Source: VBDM01 sp035702665 (GTDB taxonomy: Bacteria; Pseudomonadota; Gammaproteobacteria; Burkholderiales; SG8-39). Taken from it: a DNA stretch of 64,000 bases. The stretch spans positions 1 through 64,000 of the forward strand of contig DASSQD010000107.1 in NCBI GenBank assembly GCA_035702665.1, read 5' to 3'. The notes under the pieces are model-generated. The model made no database searches, was not told the origin of the DNA, and was given only the letters and a program-made list of their open reading frames with translations. Shown here piece after piece: positions 41,211 through 50,849 of this stretch (position 1 is its first letter; every line of letters starts with the position of its first letter). Position numbers and translations under genes: made by a program.

Positions 41211-42074
41211 ATGCAGACCCGCACCATCGACGGCAACGCTATCGCGCGCGAGCTTCGCGTAGGGCTGCTTAGGCGCGCTTCCTCCGTGGCCACGAGCGGG
41301 ATGCGCGCCGGATTGGCCGTGATCCGCGTGGGCAACCACCCTGCCTCCAGCGTCTACGTGCGCAACAAGATCAAGGCTTGCGGCGAAGCGGGGATCTATT
41401 CACAGGACATCCAGCTTCCCGAAACGGCCGGCGAGTCGACGCTGTTGGGCCAGATCAGGATGCTTAACAACGATCCTCGCATCCACGGCATCCTCGTTCA
41501 GCTACCCCTGCCTCCAAGCTTCTCGCCTGAGCGGGTATTCGAGGCGATCAGTCCCCTGAAGGACGTCGACGGATTCCATCCGACCAACGTCGGGCTTCTC
41601 GCCATAGGCCATCCACGCTTCGTGCCCTGCACGCCTCTCGGAGTCATGAAACTCCTCGAGCACGAAGGCATCGGGCCGGAAGGACGGCACGCCGTCGTGG
41701 TCGGCCGGAGCAACATCGTCGGCAAGCCGATGGCGCTGCTGCTCCTGCAGAAGGGCGCCACGGTCACTATCTGCAATTCGAAGACACCCGATTTGGGCTT
41801 GATGACGCGAAGCGCGGAGATTCTGGTCGTGGCCGCCGGCAAGCCGAAGCTCATCACCGCGGAAATGGTGAAACCGGGCGCGGTGGTGGTCGACGTAGGC
41901 ATCAACCGGCTCGCCGACGGGAAACTCGCAGGGGACGTCGACTTCCAGGGGGTGCTGGGCACGGCCGGGCGCCTCACACCGGTACCCGGCGGGGTCGGTC
42001 CGATGACGATCACGATGCTGCTCGAGAACACCATAGCTTCCGCGGAGCGGGCGCTCGCATCTGCACGCACATGA
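41211..42074 (+). CDS. folD: Bifunctional methylenetetrahydrofolate dehydrogenase/cyclohydrolase FolD
   Basis: 287 residues. Substrate-site motif SVYVRNKIKACGEAGI with the catalytic lysine, GILVQLPLPPSF, the KDVDGFHPTNVGLL segment, and the NADP loop VVVGRSNIVGKPMALLLL, ending with PVPGGVGPMTITMLLENT. It converts methylene-THF to formyl-THF. Its stop overlaps the prlC start (ATGA). Confidence 0.97.
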   Translation: MQTRTIDGNAIARELRVGLLRRASSVATSGMRAGLAVIRVGNHPASSVYVRNKIKACGEAGIYSQDIQLPETAGESTLLGQIRMLNNDPRIHGILVQLPLPPSFSPERVFEAISPLKDVDGFHPTNVGLLAIGHPRFVPCTPLGVMKLLEHEGIGPEGRHAVVVGRSNIVGKPMALLLLQKGATVTICNSKTPDLGLMTRSAEILVVAAGKPKLITAEMVKPGAVVVDVGINRLADGKLAGDVDFQGVLGTAGRLTPVPGGVGPMTITMLLENTIASAERALASART

Positions 42075-44104
42075 CGGCGAATCCCCTGCTCGACTTTTCG
42101 GGCTTGCCCCGGTATGGAGCAATCCGGCCGGAGCATGTCGCACCGGCAGTCGACGAGCTTCTCGCGCAAAACCGCACGCTGATCGCAGGGCTGACGGCCG
42201 AGGATGCACCGGTCTCCTGGGAAGCGTTCGCCGAGCCCCTGGAAAGGGCGAACGACTGTCTGGGACGCGCGTGGGGCGCCGTCACCCACTTGCACGCCGT
42301 GAACGACAGCGCGGCGATCCGGGACGCCTACAACGCCAACCTGCCCAAGATCACGCGCTACTACACGGAGATCGCCCAGAACCTGGGCCTGTACGAGAGA
42401 TTCAAAGCGCTGCGCGCTTCGCGGGACTTCGAGGGCCTCAGTATGGCGCGCCGCAGGATCGTGGAGAACGCCCTGCGCGACTACCGCCTCGGGGGAGCCG
42501 AGTTGCCCGCCGAGAAGAAAGCCCGCTTTGCCGAGATCCAGGAAGAGCTGGCCGCGCTCGAGACGAAGTTTTCGGAAAACATCCTCGACGCGACCAATGC
42601 GTTTTCCGAGTCGATCACCGAGCGGGCGGAGCTGATCGGCCTGCCCGAGGACGTGCTCCGCGCCGCCGAAGGAGCCGCGCGCAAGGACGGGCAGACGGGA
42701 TGGAAGTTCACCCTGCACGCACCTTCGTACGGCCCCGTGATGCAGCACGCCGAGAATCGAGCGCTGCGTGAGCGCTTCTATCGCGCGCACGTCACGAGGG
42801 CGAGCGAGTTCGGAAAGGCGGAGCTCGACAATACCTCGCTCATCGCGCGTGAGCTCCGTCTGCGCAGGGAAAAGGCCCGTTTGCTTGGCTATGCGAGTTT
42901 CGCCGGATTTTCGATGGTGCCCAAGATGGCCGATTCGCCCGAGGCCGTGCTTGCCTTCCTGAACGACCTCGCCGATCGCGCCTTGCCTCAGGCGCGCCGG
43001 GACTATGACGATCTAGGGGAGTTCGCCCGCGGCGAACTGGGCCTCGCGAAGCTCGAAGCCTGGGACATCGCCTTCGCGTCGGAAAGGCTGCGCGCCAAAC
43101 GCTACGACTTCTCCGATCAGGAGGTAAAGCAATACTTTCCGGAGCACAAGGTGCTGGAGGGCATGTTCCGGCTGGTGGAGGCGCTCTACTCGGTTCGCAT
43201 CTCCGCCGACACGGCGGAGACTTGGCATCCCGACGTGAAGTTCTTCCGGATCACCGACCCGCGCGGCGGTCCGATAGGGTGCTTCTTTCTCGACCCGTAT
43301 TCCCGCGACAGCAAGCGCGGGGGCGCCTGGATGGACGAAGCGATCGCCCGGCAGCGGGTCGCCGACAGCCTCCAGACGCCGGTCGCGCACCTCGTGTGCA
43401 ACTTTCCTCCGCCGGTGGACGGCAAGCCATCGCTTCTGACACACGACGAAGTGATGACTCTATTTCACGAGTTCGGACACGGACTGCACCATCTCCTTTC
43501 GAGAGTCGACGAGCTCGGCGTCTCCGGAATACGCGGGGTCGAATGGGACGCGATCGAGCTGCCTTCGCAGTTCATGGAGAACTTCTGCTGGGAGTGGGAC
43601 GTGCTGTCGCGCATGACCGCTCACGCCACGAGCGGCGCGTCGCTGCCCCGCGCGCTGTTCGACAAGATGATCGCGGCGAAGAACTTTCAGAGCGGAATGC
43701 AGACGATGCGCCAGATCGAGTTCGCGCTGGTCGACCTGCACTTGCATCACGACTACGATCCGGAGGGGCCCAAGACGCCGCTGCAACTGCTCGAGGAGGT
43801 CCGCTCGAGGGTCGCGGTCGTGCGCCCGCCGGGATACAACCGTTTTCTGAACAACTTCTCACACGTGTTTTCCGGCTCCTACGCCGCGGGCTACTACAGC
43901 TACAAGTGGGCGGAGGTCCTTTCGGCCGACGCCTACAGCCTGTTCGAGGAAAATGGAGTCTTCGACGCCGACACGGGCGCACGTTTTCGCGACGAGATTC
44001 TCGCGGTCGGCGGCAGCCGCCCCGCGATCGAATCGTTCAGGGCGTTTCGCGGCCGCGAGCCCAGGATCGATGCGCTGCTGCGTCACAATGGTATGATCGC
44101 CTGA
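42071..44104 (+). CDS. prlC: Oligopeptidase A (M3 family zinc metallopeptidase)
   Basis: 677 residues. The zinc motif HEFGHGLHHLLS begins at H466, with the third ligand Glu in the FCWEWDVLSRM region about 25 residues later. The flanking GCFFLDPYSRDSKRGGAWMD and ADAYSLFEENGVFD segments are typical of OpdA/PrlC. It degrades short peptides, including cleaved signal peptides, in the cytosol. It is translationally coupled to folD. Confidence 0.95.
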   Translation: MTANPLLDFSGLPRYGAIRPEHVAPAVDELLAQNRTLIAGLTAEDAPVSWEAFAEPLERANDCLGRAWGAVTHLHAVNDSAAIRDAYNANLPKITRYYTEIAQNLGLYERFKALRASRDFEGLSMARRRIVENALRDYRLGGAELPAEKKARFAEIQEELAALETKFSENILDATNAFSESITERAELIGLPEDVLRAAEGAARKDGQTGWKFTLHAPSYGPVMQHAENRALRERFYRAHVTRASEFGKAELDNTSLIARELRLRREKARLLGYASFAGFSMVPKMADSPEAVLAFLNDLADRALPQARRDYDDLGEFARGELGLAKLEAWDIAFASERLRAKRYDFSDQEVKQYFPEHKVLEGMFRLVEALYSVRISADTAETWHPDVKFFRITDPRGGPIGCFFLDPYSRDSKRGGAWMDEAIARQRVADSLQTPVAHLVCNFPPPVDGKPSLLTHDEVMTLFHEFGHGLHHLLSRVDELGVSGIRGVEWDAIELPSQFMENFCWEWDVLSRMTAHATSGASLPRALFDKMIAAKNFQSGMQTMRQIEFALVDLHLHHDYDPEGPKTPLQLLEEVRSRVAVVRPPGYNRFLNNFSHVFSGSYAAGYYSYKWAEVLSADAYSLFEENGVFDADTGARFRDEILAVGGSRPAIESFRAFRGREPRIDALLRHNGMIA

Positions 44105-44111
44105 CTCCCGC

Positions 44112-44684
44112 ATGCGCGCCTATCTCATCGTCGCCGCGTGTCTCTGGATCGCCTGCGGCGACGCCGCCGGACAAACATATCGCTGGGTCGACGATCAAGG
44201 TCGAGTCCACTACACGCAGACGCCGCCGCCACCTCAAGCTAAGGACGTCCAGCGAAAGAACTTTCGCGGCGGCGGCGCGGCCGCCACGACCGATCTGCCT
44301 TACGCTACCCAGATGGCCGCCAAGAGCTATCCCGTAACCTTGTACACCCAGCCCGACTGCGGCTCACCTTGCGATGACGCACGGGCGTCATTGGCAAGAC
44401 GCGGTGTGCCCTTCCGCGAAGTAAGCGTTGCGAGCCAGAAGGACATCGACGAAGTCAAGCGTGTGTCGGGAGGAGAGCGGCTGCCCGTGCTGGTCGTCGG
44501 CTCACAGTTTCATGTCGGTTTTCAGGAAGGACTGATCAACAGTCTGCTCGACACCGCCGGATATCCGAGCGCCGGGCCGCGCGTCCCGATCGAAGCGCTG
44601 CGCAAGGCCGAACCGGCCCCTTCGCCCGCCCCGCCCCAGGGTTCGCAGCAGGCCCAAGGCACGGTCGACAGCGAATACAAGTAA
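44112..44684 (+). CDS. Exported DUF4124/glutaredoxin-like protein
   Basis: 190 residues: signal peptide (1-20), DUF4124 segment QTYRWVDDQGRVHYTQTPPP (21-40), then a glutaredoxin-like domain (about 73-150) with TLYTQPDCGSPCDDAR. The two cysteines C83 and C87 are three residues apart instead of the usual two (CX3C), and LPVLVVGSQFHVGFQE matches the cis-Pro and glutathione-site region of glutaredoxins. The Pro/Gln-rich tail is likely disordered. Role is unknown; periplasmic thiol chemistry is an inference. It starts 7 bases after prlC and precedes xth by 23. Confidence 0.8.
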   Translation: MRAYLIVAACLWIACGDAAGQTYRWVDDQGRVHYTQTPPPPQAKDVQRKNFRGGGAAATTDLPYATQMAAKSYPVTLYTQPDCGSPCDDARASLARRGVPFREVSVASQKDIDEVKRVSGGERLPVLVVGSQFHVGFQEGLINSLLDTAGYPSAGPRVPIEALRKAEPAPSPAPPQGSQQAQGTVDSEYK

Positions 44685-44707
44685 GTGGGACGCTCCGTCG
44701 CGCGACG

Positions 44708-45487
44708 ATGAAGCTTGCGTCGTGGAACGTGAACTCGCTGAAGGTCCGCTTGCCCCAGCTGCTCGATTGGCTTGCGCGTCACGCACCCGATATCGTGTGC
44801 GTGCAGGAAACCAAGCTGGAAGACGACAAGTTCCCGGCTCCGGAAATAGAAGCCGCCGGCTACCGGTGCGCCTGGTCGGGCCAGAAGACTTACAACGGCG
44901 TGGCGATCCTGTCGCGCCGCGCGCTGAGCGACCTCACGACGGCAATCCCGTCGTTCGCCGACGAACAGAAGCGGCTGATCGCCGCGAACGTCGGCGAGGG
45001 CGCCGACGCGATCCGAGTGGCCTGCGTCTACGTCCCGAACGGGCAGGCGGTCGGGACTGCGAAGTACGAGTACAAGCTCCGATGGCTCGCGGCCTTCCGC
45101 GCCTGGGTTGAACAGGAGCTCCGCGCGGGTAAGCGGCTCGCGGTACTGGGAGACTACAACGTCGCGCCGGAGGACGATGACGTCCACGATCCGAAGGCCT
45201 GGCAGGGCCAGGTGCTGTGCAGCGCCCCCGAGCGCGACGCTTTCAAGAGTCTTCTGGCGCTGGGATTGGAAGACGCATTCCGGCTGTTCGCTCACAAGGA
45301 GAAGTCGTTTACATGGTGGGACTACCGGATGAACGCGTTCAAACGCAACCTCGGTCTGCGCATCGATCATGTGTTGCTCTGTTCCGCGCTCGCGGCGAGA
45401 TGCACGGCGTGCGGCATCGACGTGGAACCGCGCCGCTTGGAGCGACCGTCGGATCACGCGCCGGTCGTCGCCGATCTCGACCTTTAG
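44708..45487 (+). CDS. xthA: Exodeoxyribonuclease III
   Basis: 259 residues of the Mg-dependent endonuclease/exonuclease fold: MKLASWNVNSLKVRL (Asn), IVCVQETKLED (metal Glu), YNGVAILSR, GDYNVAPEDDDVHDP (Asp/Asn), TWWDYR, LRIDHVLLC and the final SDHAPVVADL (catalytic Asp-His). It removes abasic-site residues and 3' blocks in base-excision repair. The closest named type is XthA; the length and motifs are canonical. Confidence 0.95.
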   Translation: MKLASWNVNSLKVRLPQLLDWLARHAPDIVCVQETKLEDDKFPAPEIEAAGYRCAWSGQKTYNGVAILSRRALSDLTTAIPSFADEQKRLIAANVGEGADAIRVACVYVPNGQAVGTAKYEYKLRWLAAFRAWVEQELRAGKRLAVLGDYNVAPEDDDVHDPKAWQGQVLCSAPERDAFKSLLALGLEDAFRLFAHKEKSFTWWDYRMNAFKRNLGLRIDHVLLCSALAARCTACGIDVEPRRLERPSDHAPVVADLDL

Positions 45488-45569
45488 TCGCTATAATCCC
45501 GGCACAAATCCGAGCAGGCGGCGTGCGGGGGCAAGCGTCCCGATGCCAACGAAACAGGAGGAAGTGACC

Positions 45570-46544
45570 ATGGATTTCCGCAGGTTCCCGCGCCCGATCG
45601 CGGTGTTCGCGTTTGCCTTTGGCGCAGCTGGCGCCGCTTTGGGCCAGTCGTATCCGACGAAACCCGTGAAAATTGTCGTTCCGTATTCTGCGGGAGGTCC
45701 GGCTGACATCTACGCGCGCTTCGTCGGCGACCGCCTGCAGAAAGCGACCGGAGAGCCCTTCGTGATCGAGGACCGGCCCGGTGCGGGCGCAATCATCGGC
45801 ACCGACGCGGTCGCGAAATCGGCTCCGGACGGATACACGCTCCTCATGATGTCGAACACGCACACCGTGAACGAATCCCTTTTCACGAAGAAGCCCTACA
45901 GCCTGCTCCGCGACCTCACGCCGATCGCGCCGATCAACTACTCGGACCTGATTCTGGTGGTGAATCCCTCCGTGCCCGCCAAGAACCTGAAGGAGCTCAT
46001 CGCTCTCGCAAAAGCGAAACCCGGGGCTCTCAACTACGCCTCTTCCGGCCCGGGTACCCCCTACCATATGGCGGGCGAGCTGTTCAAGGCGATGGCGGGA
46101 ATCGACGTCGTGCACGTGCCGCACAAGGGCAGCGCCGAGGCGCGCACGAGCGTGCTTGCCGGCAACGTGCAGATGATGTTCGATGCGATCACGACGATGG
46201 CGCCCCTCGCGCAGGCCGGCAAGGTCCGCGCCATAGCCACGTCGGGCAAGACACGCTCCTTGATCACGCCGAGCGTGCCGACCCTGAGCGAGGCGGGACT
46301 TCCGGGCTACGACGCGGTCATCTGGCTGGGAATGATGGCCCCCTCCGGGACCCCGAAGGAAATCATCGAGGTTCTCAACGCCGACATCCAGAAGATCGTC
46401 TCCTCGCCCGACGTGAAGGACGCCTGGGCGAAGCAGGGAGCCGTTCCGATGCGCATGAGCGCCGAGGAGTTCGGCAAGTTCATGGAGCAGGACATCCAGA
46501 AGTGGGCGAAGGTGGTGAAGTTCTCGGGCGCAAAGATCGACTAG
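45570..46544 (+). CDS. Bug-family tripartite tricarboxylate transporter substrate-binding protein
   Basis: 324 residues from an ATG with a strong CAGGAGGAAGTGACC leader. A signal peptide ends at about residue 23 (ALG-Q). The mature part has YPTKPVKIVVPYSAGGPADIYAR, the hallmark N terminus (split here at the GGPAD loop), DRPGAGAIIGTDAVAKSAPDGYTL, and ALNYASSGPGTPYHMAGELF. These periplasmic binding proteins are greatly expanded in Burkholderiales and bind small organic acids. No TctA/TctB membrane genes are adjacent. The ligand may relate to the molybdenum hydroxylase encoded next. Confidence 0.9.
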   Translation: MDFRRFPRPIAVFAFAFGAAGAALGQSYPTKPVKIVVPYSAGGPADIYARFVGDRLQKATGEPFVIEDRPGAGAIIGTDAVAKSAPDGYTLLMMSNTHTVNESLFTKKPYSLLRDLTPIAPINYSDLILVVNPSVPAKNLKELIALAKAKPGALNYASSGPGTPYHMAGELFKAMAGIDVVHVPHKGSAEARTSVLAGNVQMMFDAITTMAPLAQAGKVRAIATSGKTRSLITPSVPTLSEAGLPGYDAVIWLGMMAPSGTPKEIIEVLNADIQKIVSSPDVKDAWAKQGAVPMRMSAEEFGKFMEQDIQKWAKVVKFSGAKID

Positions 46545-46566
46545 GCGCCCGAGCCCGAAACAAGTC

Positions 46567-47031
46567 GTGCCCGAGCGCGTCTGCCTCACCGTCAACGGCG
46601 TCGAGTCCGCGGTCGAGGCCGGCCCGAATACGCCTCTTCTCTATGCGCTGCGAAACGACCTCTCCCTGAGAGGCACGCGCTTCGGCTGCGGAAGCGGTCA
46701 ATGCGGCGCCTGCTTCGTGCTGATCGACGGTCGCGCGACGCCCGCTTGTGATACCCCGTTGTGGTCCGTCGCCGGCAAACACATCACCACCGTCGAAGGA
46801 CTGGGCCAGCGGGGCGCCTTCCACCCGCTCCAGGAGGCATTCGTCGCCGAGCAGGCGGCTCAATGCGGCTTCTGTACCAGCGGAATACTCATCAGCGCCG
46901 CGGCGCTGCTCGCGAAGAATCCCAATCCCTCCGAGACCGAGGTGCGCGCCGCGCTCGATCGCAATCTGTGCCGCTGCGGTTCGCACAACCGCATGGTGCG
47001 CGCGGTGCTGCGCGCGGCCGCCGGAGCTTGA
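46567..47031 (+). CDS. Molybdenum hydroxylase small subunit, 2Fe-2S protein
   Basis: 154 residues from a GTG start. Plant-type 2Fe-2S cluster ligands C41, C46, C49 and C61 (GCGSGQCGACFV) are followed by the second cluster domain with AAQCGFCTSGI and NLCRCG. The closest named relatives are IorA and NicA/NdhA types of the xanthine dehydrogenase family. It passes electrons from the molybdenum subunit encoded next. It starts 22 bases after the Bug gene and ends two bases before the large-subunit start. Confidence 0.88.
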   Translation: MPERVCLTVNGVESAVEAGPNTPLLYALRNDLSLRGTRFGCGSGQCGACFVLIDGRATPACDTPLWSVAGKHITTVEGLGQRGAFHPLQEAFVAEQAAQCGFCTSGILISAAALLAKNPNPSETEVRAALDRNLCRCGSHNRMVRAVLRAAAGA

Positions 47032-47032
47032 C

Positions 47033-49159
47033 GTGAACACGGTCGTCGATCGCCTCAAGCGTGCTGGGAGCCTAGAGAAGAACCCGCGCCTTTCGCAATG
47101 GCTCCGCTTGGAGAGCGACCGAACCGTTTCGGTCTTCAGCGGCAAGGTCGAAATAGGGCAAGGCATACTGACGGCGCTTGCGCAGATCGCCGCCGCGGAG
47201 CTGGGCGTGACACTCGAGCGTATTCGCATGATTCCCGCGGACACCTCGGTGAGCCCGGACGAGGGCGTGACCTCGGGGAGTCTGTCCATTCAGGATTCCG
47301 GCGCTGCGCTGCGCCGCGCTTGCGCGCACGCGCGTGCACTGCTCCTCGCGCGCGCCGCCGAGCGCCTCGGCGCGCAAGTCGCCGATCTCTGTGTCGAAGA
47401 CGGGATCGTGCGCGCGGACAACGGGAGCACGACATACTGGGAATGCGCGGACGAGACGCTGTTCGACCGGAACGTCGAGGAAGGGGCTTCCTCGCTCCGA
47501 TCCCTGGCGGATGGCTCCATCGTCGGGACGTCCAGTGCCCGGCGAGATCTTCCCGACAAGATCGCGGGGCGACCGCGCTTCATTCAGGATATGGTCTTGC
47601 CGCGTATGCTCCACGGGCGCGTGGTCCGTCCGCCGCATGGTTTCGCCGGACTGATTTCGCTGGATGACACGAAGGCGAAGTCTTTGCCGGGGGTGGCCTT
47701 CATTGTCCGTGACGGCGACTTTCTCGGAGTGCTCGCCGAGCGCGAGGAGGTCGCGATCGCCGCTCGGGACGCGCTGCGCGCCGGAGCATCATGGAAGGAT
47801 GCCGCCCCGCTGCCGCGAGATGTCCACGCATGGCTCAAGGATAAAGCGGTAGACCACCGCGTCATCAGCGAGAAGGCCGACGCGGCAGCGAAGTCCCGTA
47901 AAGCAGGGACGCTGGCGGCGTCCTACTCCAAGCCCTATCTCTCGCATGCCTCGATCGGCCCCTCCTGCGCTCTCGCTGGATTCGACAGCGGCAAGCTCAC
48001 GGTCTGGAGTCACAGCCAAGGGATCTTCAACCTTCGCCGCGATTTGTCCCTGGCGCTCGATATGCCCGAGGAAGCCATCGTCGTGCGCCATGCGGAGGGC
48101 GCGGGCTGCTACGGCCACAACGGGGCCGACGATGTCGTGCTCGACGCGGCCCTGCTCGCGCGGGCCGCGGGGTCGCGTCCGGTGCGCGTGCAGTGGATGC
48201 GTGATGACGAATTCTGCTGGGCGCCGTGCGGTCCTGCGATGACGCTCGAATTGCGCGCGTCGTTGGACTCCGGCGGCAACGTGGTCGACTGGCAGCACGA
48301 CCTTTGGAGCAACGGCCACAGCAGCCGGCCCGGTCGCTCGGCAAGCCCTGCGCTCGTCGCCGCCTGGCATCTGGCACGGCCTCACGATCGCCCCTCGGCG
48401 ATCAACATGCCCCTGCCGGCGGGCGCCGCCGACCGGAACGCGATCCCGCTGTACGATTTTCCCAACCAGCGCGTGGTCAACCACTACGTGCGCGAGATGC
48501 CCGTGCGCACCTCGGCGCTGCGCTCGCTCGGCGCCTACGCCAACGTGTTCGCTATCGAGTCGTTCATGAACGAGCTGGCGCAGGCGGCCGGCGCCGATCC
48601 GATCGCGTTCCGGCTGCGGCACTTGCGCGATCCGCGGGCCCGCGCCGTGCTGGAAGCCGCGGCCAGCCGGGCGAACTGGAGCGGCTGGACGCCGCGCGAT
48701 GGCCACGGCCACGGCGTCGGATTCGCAAAGTACAAGAACCTGGGAGCCTATTGCGCCGTGATCGCCGAGGTGGAGGTCGCCCGCGAAGCGCGAGTACACC
48801 GCCTGGCGATCGCGGTGGACGTCGGACTCGTGGTCAACCCCGACGGCGTGAAGAACCAGATCGAGGGAGGCGCGATCCAGTCGACCAGCTGGACGCTGAG
48901 GGAGCAGGTGAAGCTCGGCGGGCAAGGCATTGCCAGCGCCGGATGGGAGGACTACCCCATACTCCGATTCAGCGAGATTCCTGCAGTCGAGATCGATTTG
49001 ATCGACCGCCCCGGTCTCCCTTCCGTGGGCGCGGGCGAGGCGGCCCAAGGCCCGACCGCAGCCGCGATCGCAAACGCGGTGGAGAACGCTCTTGGGGTTC
49101 GCGTGCGCGAACTGCCGCTCACCGCGGAGCGGATCATCGCCGCGATCGAGCGCCAGTAG
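47033..49159 (+). CDS. Molybdenum hydroxylase large subunit (IorB-like molybdopterin-binding)
   Basis: 708 residues from a GTG eight bases after GGAG. Contains GKVEIGQGILTALAQIAAAE, DEGVTSGSLSIQDSG, the later GCYGHNGADD and the catalytic Glu near the C terminus in SVGAGEAAQGPTAAA. The domain order and size fit the IorB/isoquinoline-oxidoreductase branch of xanthine dehydrogenases. It lacks a Tat signal that many relatives carry. There is no FAD-subunit gene next to it, so electrons probably leave via a cytochrome or other acceptor. Substrate unknown. Confidence 0.85.
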   Translation: MNTVVDRLKRAGSLEKNPRLSQWLRLESDRTVSVFSGKVEIGQGILTALAQIAAAELGVTLERIRMIPADTSVSPDEGVTSGSLSIQDSGAALRRACAHARALLLARAAERLGAQVADLCVEDGIVRADNGSTTYWECADETLFDRNVEEGASSLRSLADGSIVGTSSARRDLPDKIAGRPRFIQDMVLPRMLHGRVVRPPHGFAGLISLDDTKAKSLPGVAFIVRDGDFLGVLAEREEVAIAARDALRAGASWKDAAPLPRDVHAWLKDKAVDHRVISEKADAAAKSRKAGTLAASYSKPYLSHASIGPSCALAGFDSGKLTVWSHSQGIFNLRRDLSLALDMPEEAIVVRHAEGAGCYGHNGADDVVLDAALLARAAGSRPVRVQWMRDDEFCWAPCGPAMTLELRASLDSGGNVVDWQHDLWSNGHSSRPGRSASPALVAAWHLARPHDRPSAINMPLPAGAADRNAIPLYDFPNQRVVNHYVREMPVRTSALRSLGAYANVFAIESFMNELAQAAGADPIAFRLRHLRDPRARAVLEAAASRANWSGWTPRDGHGHGVGFAKYKNLGAYCAVIAEVEVAREARVHRLAIAVDVGLVVNPDGVKNQIEGGAIQSTSWTLREQVKLGGQGIASAGWEDYPILRFSEIPAVEIDLIDRPGLPSVGAGEAAQGPTAAAIANAVENALGVRVRELPLTAERIIAAIERQ

Positions 49160-49162
49160 CCT

Positions 49163-50752
49163 TCAGTCGACCAAATCGTACGCCGGCAGCGTGAGAAACT
49201 CGACGTAGCGGTCGTCGGTGGTGATTTTCTCGAAGAGCTTCGCGCCCTCTTCGTATTTCCCGGCTTTCCAGCCGGCATCGCCCAGATAAGCCCTTACCTT
49301 GGGAAGTTCTTCGGCAAGCAGGGCTCTGAACAGTTCCTTGGTAACCTTGCGTCCGTCGTCGAGCTTCCCCTTGGGCGAGCGCATCCACTGCCAGATCTGG
49401 GAGCGGGATATCTCGGCGGTCGCCGCGTCCTCCATCAGGTTGAACACGGGCACGCAGCCGTTGCCGGCGAGCCAGGCTCCCAGGTACTGGATCCCGACCG
49501 AGATGTTGTTGCGCAGACCCGCTTCCGTGATCGGGGTCTCCGGCGCGAATGCCAGCAGGTCTTTTGCGGCCACGGTCACGTCGGGACGCTGCCTGTCGTA
49601 CTGATTCGGTCCCGGCATGTGCTCGTCGAAGACGGTCTTCGCGATGGGCACCAGCCCCGGGTGCGCGACCCAGGTACCGTCGCAGCCGTCGGTGACTTCG
49701 CGCAGCTTGTCGTCGCGGACTTTCGCGAGGGCGGCCTCGTTCGCCTTCGGATCGTTCTTGATCGGGATCTGCGCGGCCATCCCTCCCATCGCCGGCGCGC
49801 CGCGTCGGTGGCAGGTCTTGACCAAAAGCAGCGCATAGGCGCGCATGAAGGGCGCGGTCATGGTCACTTGAGCGCGGTCCGCCAGGCAGAAGTTCTGGTT
49901 CGAACGGAATTTCTTGATGCACGAGAAGATGTAGTCCCACCTGCCTATGTTCAGCCCCGCCGAGTGCTCGCGCAACTCCCACAGGATCTCGTCCATCTCG
50001 AAGGCAGCCAGAACCGTTTCGATGAGCGCGGTCGCTTTGATCGAACCGCGCGGCACGCCCGCATCCTTCTGGGCAAGCTCGAAGATTTCGTTCCAGAGCC
50101 GCGCTTCGAGGTGAGATTCCATCTTGGGCAAGTAGAAATACGGTCCGCTGCCGCGCGCGAGCAATTCCTTCGCATTGTGGAAAAAATACAGCGCGAAGTC
50201 GAAGATCGCCCCCGAAACCGGCTTCCCGTCGACGAGCAGGTGCTTCTCGTCGAGATGCCAGCCGCGGGGGCGTGGAATCAGGACTGCGGTCTGGTCCTTC
50301 AGCCGGTAGCTCTTTCCTTCCTGGTCGAAGCTGATGGTCCGGCGCACCGCGTCGCGCAGGTTGATCTGCCCCTCGATCATGTTGGACCAAGTCGGGCAGT
50401 TGGCGTCCTCGAAGTCGGCCATGAAAGTCGACGCGCCCGAGTTGAGCGCGTTGATCACCATCTTGCGGTCGGTCGGGCCGGTAATCTCGACGCGCCGGTC
50501 GAGCATGTCCTTCGGTTGGGGTGCTATGGTCCAGGCCGAGCTGCGGATCTGCGAGGTCTCGGGAAGGAAGTCGGGCAACTTACCCGCATCGAACTCTGCC
50601 TGCCGCACGGCGCGGCCCGCAAGGAGCTCCTGGCGCCGCGACTCGAAGGCGCGGTGCAGCTTGGCGACGAAACTCAAGGCAGCCGGAGTCGTGACCGTTT
50701 CGGCTCCGGAAACGGTCGGCCCACGGAGCTGGATCCCGGCGGGTAAGTTCAT
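49163..50752 (-). CDS. aceB: Malate synthase A
   Basis: 529 residues of the A-type malate synthase. It shows TFMADFEDANCPTWSN, FYLPKMESHLEARLWNEIF, IKATALIETVLAAFEMDEIL (catalytic Arg/Glu region, split over two strands), WDYIFSCIKKF, and the catalytic Asp region MEDAATAEISRSQIWQW. It condenses acetyl-CoA with glyoxylate in the glyoxylate bypass. No isocitrate lyase gene is in the window. It converges on the hydroxylase genes with 3 bases between stops. Confidence 0.97.
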   Translation of the reverse strand: MNLPAGIQLRGPTVSGAETVTTPAALSFVAKLHRAFESRRQELLAGRAVRQAEFDAGKLPDFLPETSQIRSSAWTIAPQPKDMLDRRVEITGPTDRKMVINALNSGASTFMADFEDANCPTWSNMIEGQINLRDAVRRTISFDQEGKSYRLKDQTAVLIPRPRGWHLDEKHLLVDGKPVSGAIFDFALYFFHNAKELLARGSGPYFYLPKMESHLEARLWNEIFELAQKDAGVPRGSIKATALIETVLAAFEMDEILWELREHSAGLNIGRWDYIFSCIKKFRSNQNFCLADRAQVTMTAPFMRAYALLLVKTCHRRGAPAMGGMAAQIPIKNDPKANEAALAKVRDDKLREVTDGCDGTWVAHPGLVPIAKTVFDEHMPGPNQYDRQRPDVTVAAKDLLAFAPETPITEAGLRNNISVGIQYLGAWLAGNGCVPVFNLMEDAATAEISRSQIWQWMRSPKGKLDDGRKVTKELFRALLAEELPKVRAYLGDAGWKAGKYEEGAKLFEKITTDDRYVEFLTLPAYDLVD

Positions 50753-50849
50753 GCGGTTTTCTCCCTACGAGCACTATACGGAGAAAGTACCGACCCGACG
50801 ACAAGCGTGAAAATAGGTTTGTGAAAAAGTGCGAAGCGGGCGGACCCGC

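Noticed and set aside
47789..49048. 419-codon open frame antisense to the molybdenum hydroxylase large subunit
   Set aside because: No family motif, and the plus-strand gene is well supported by its motifs and start.
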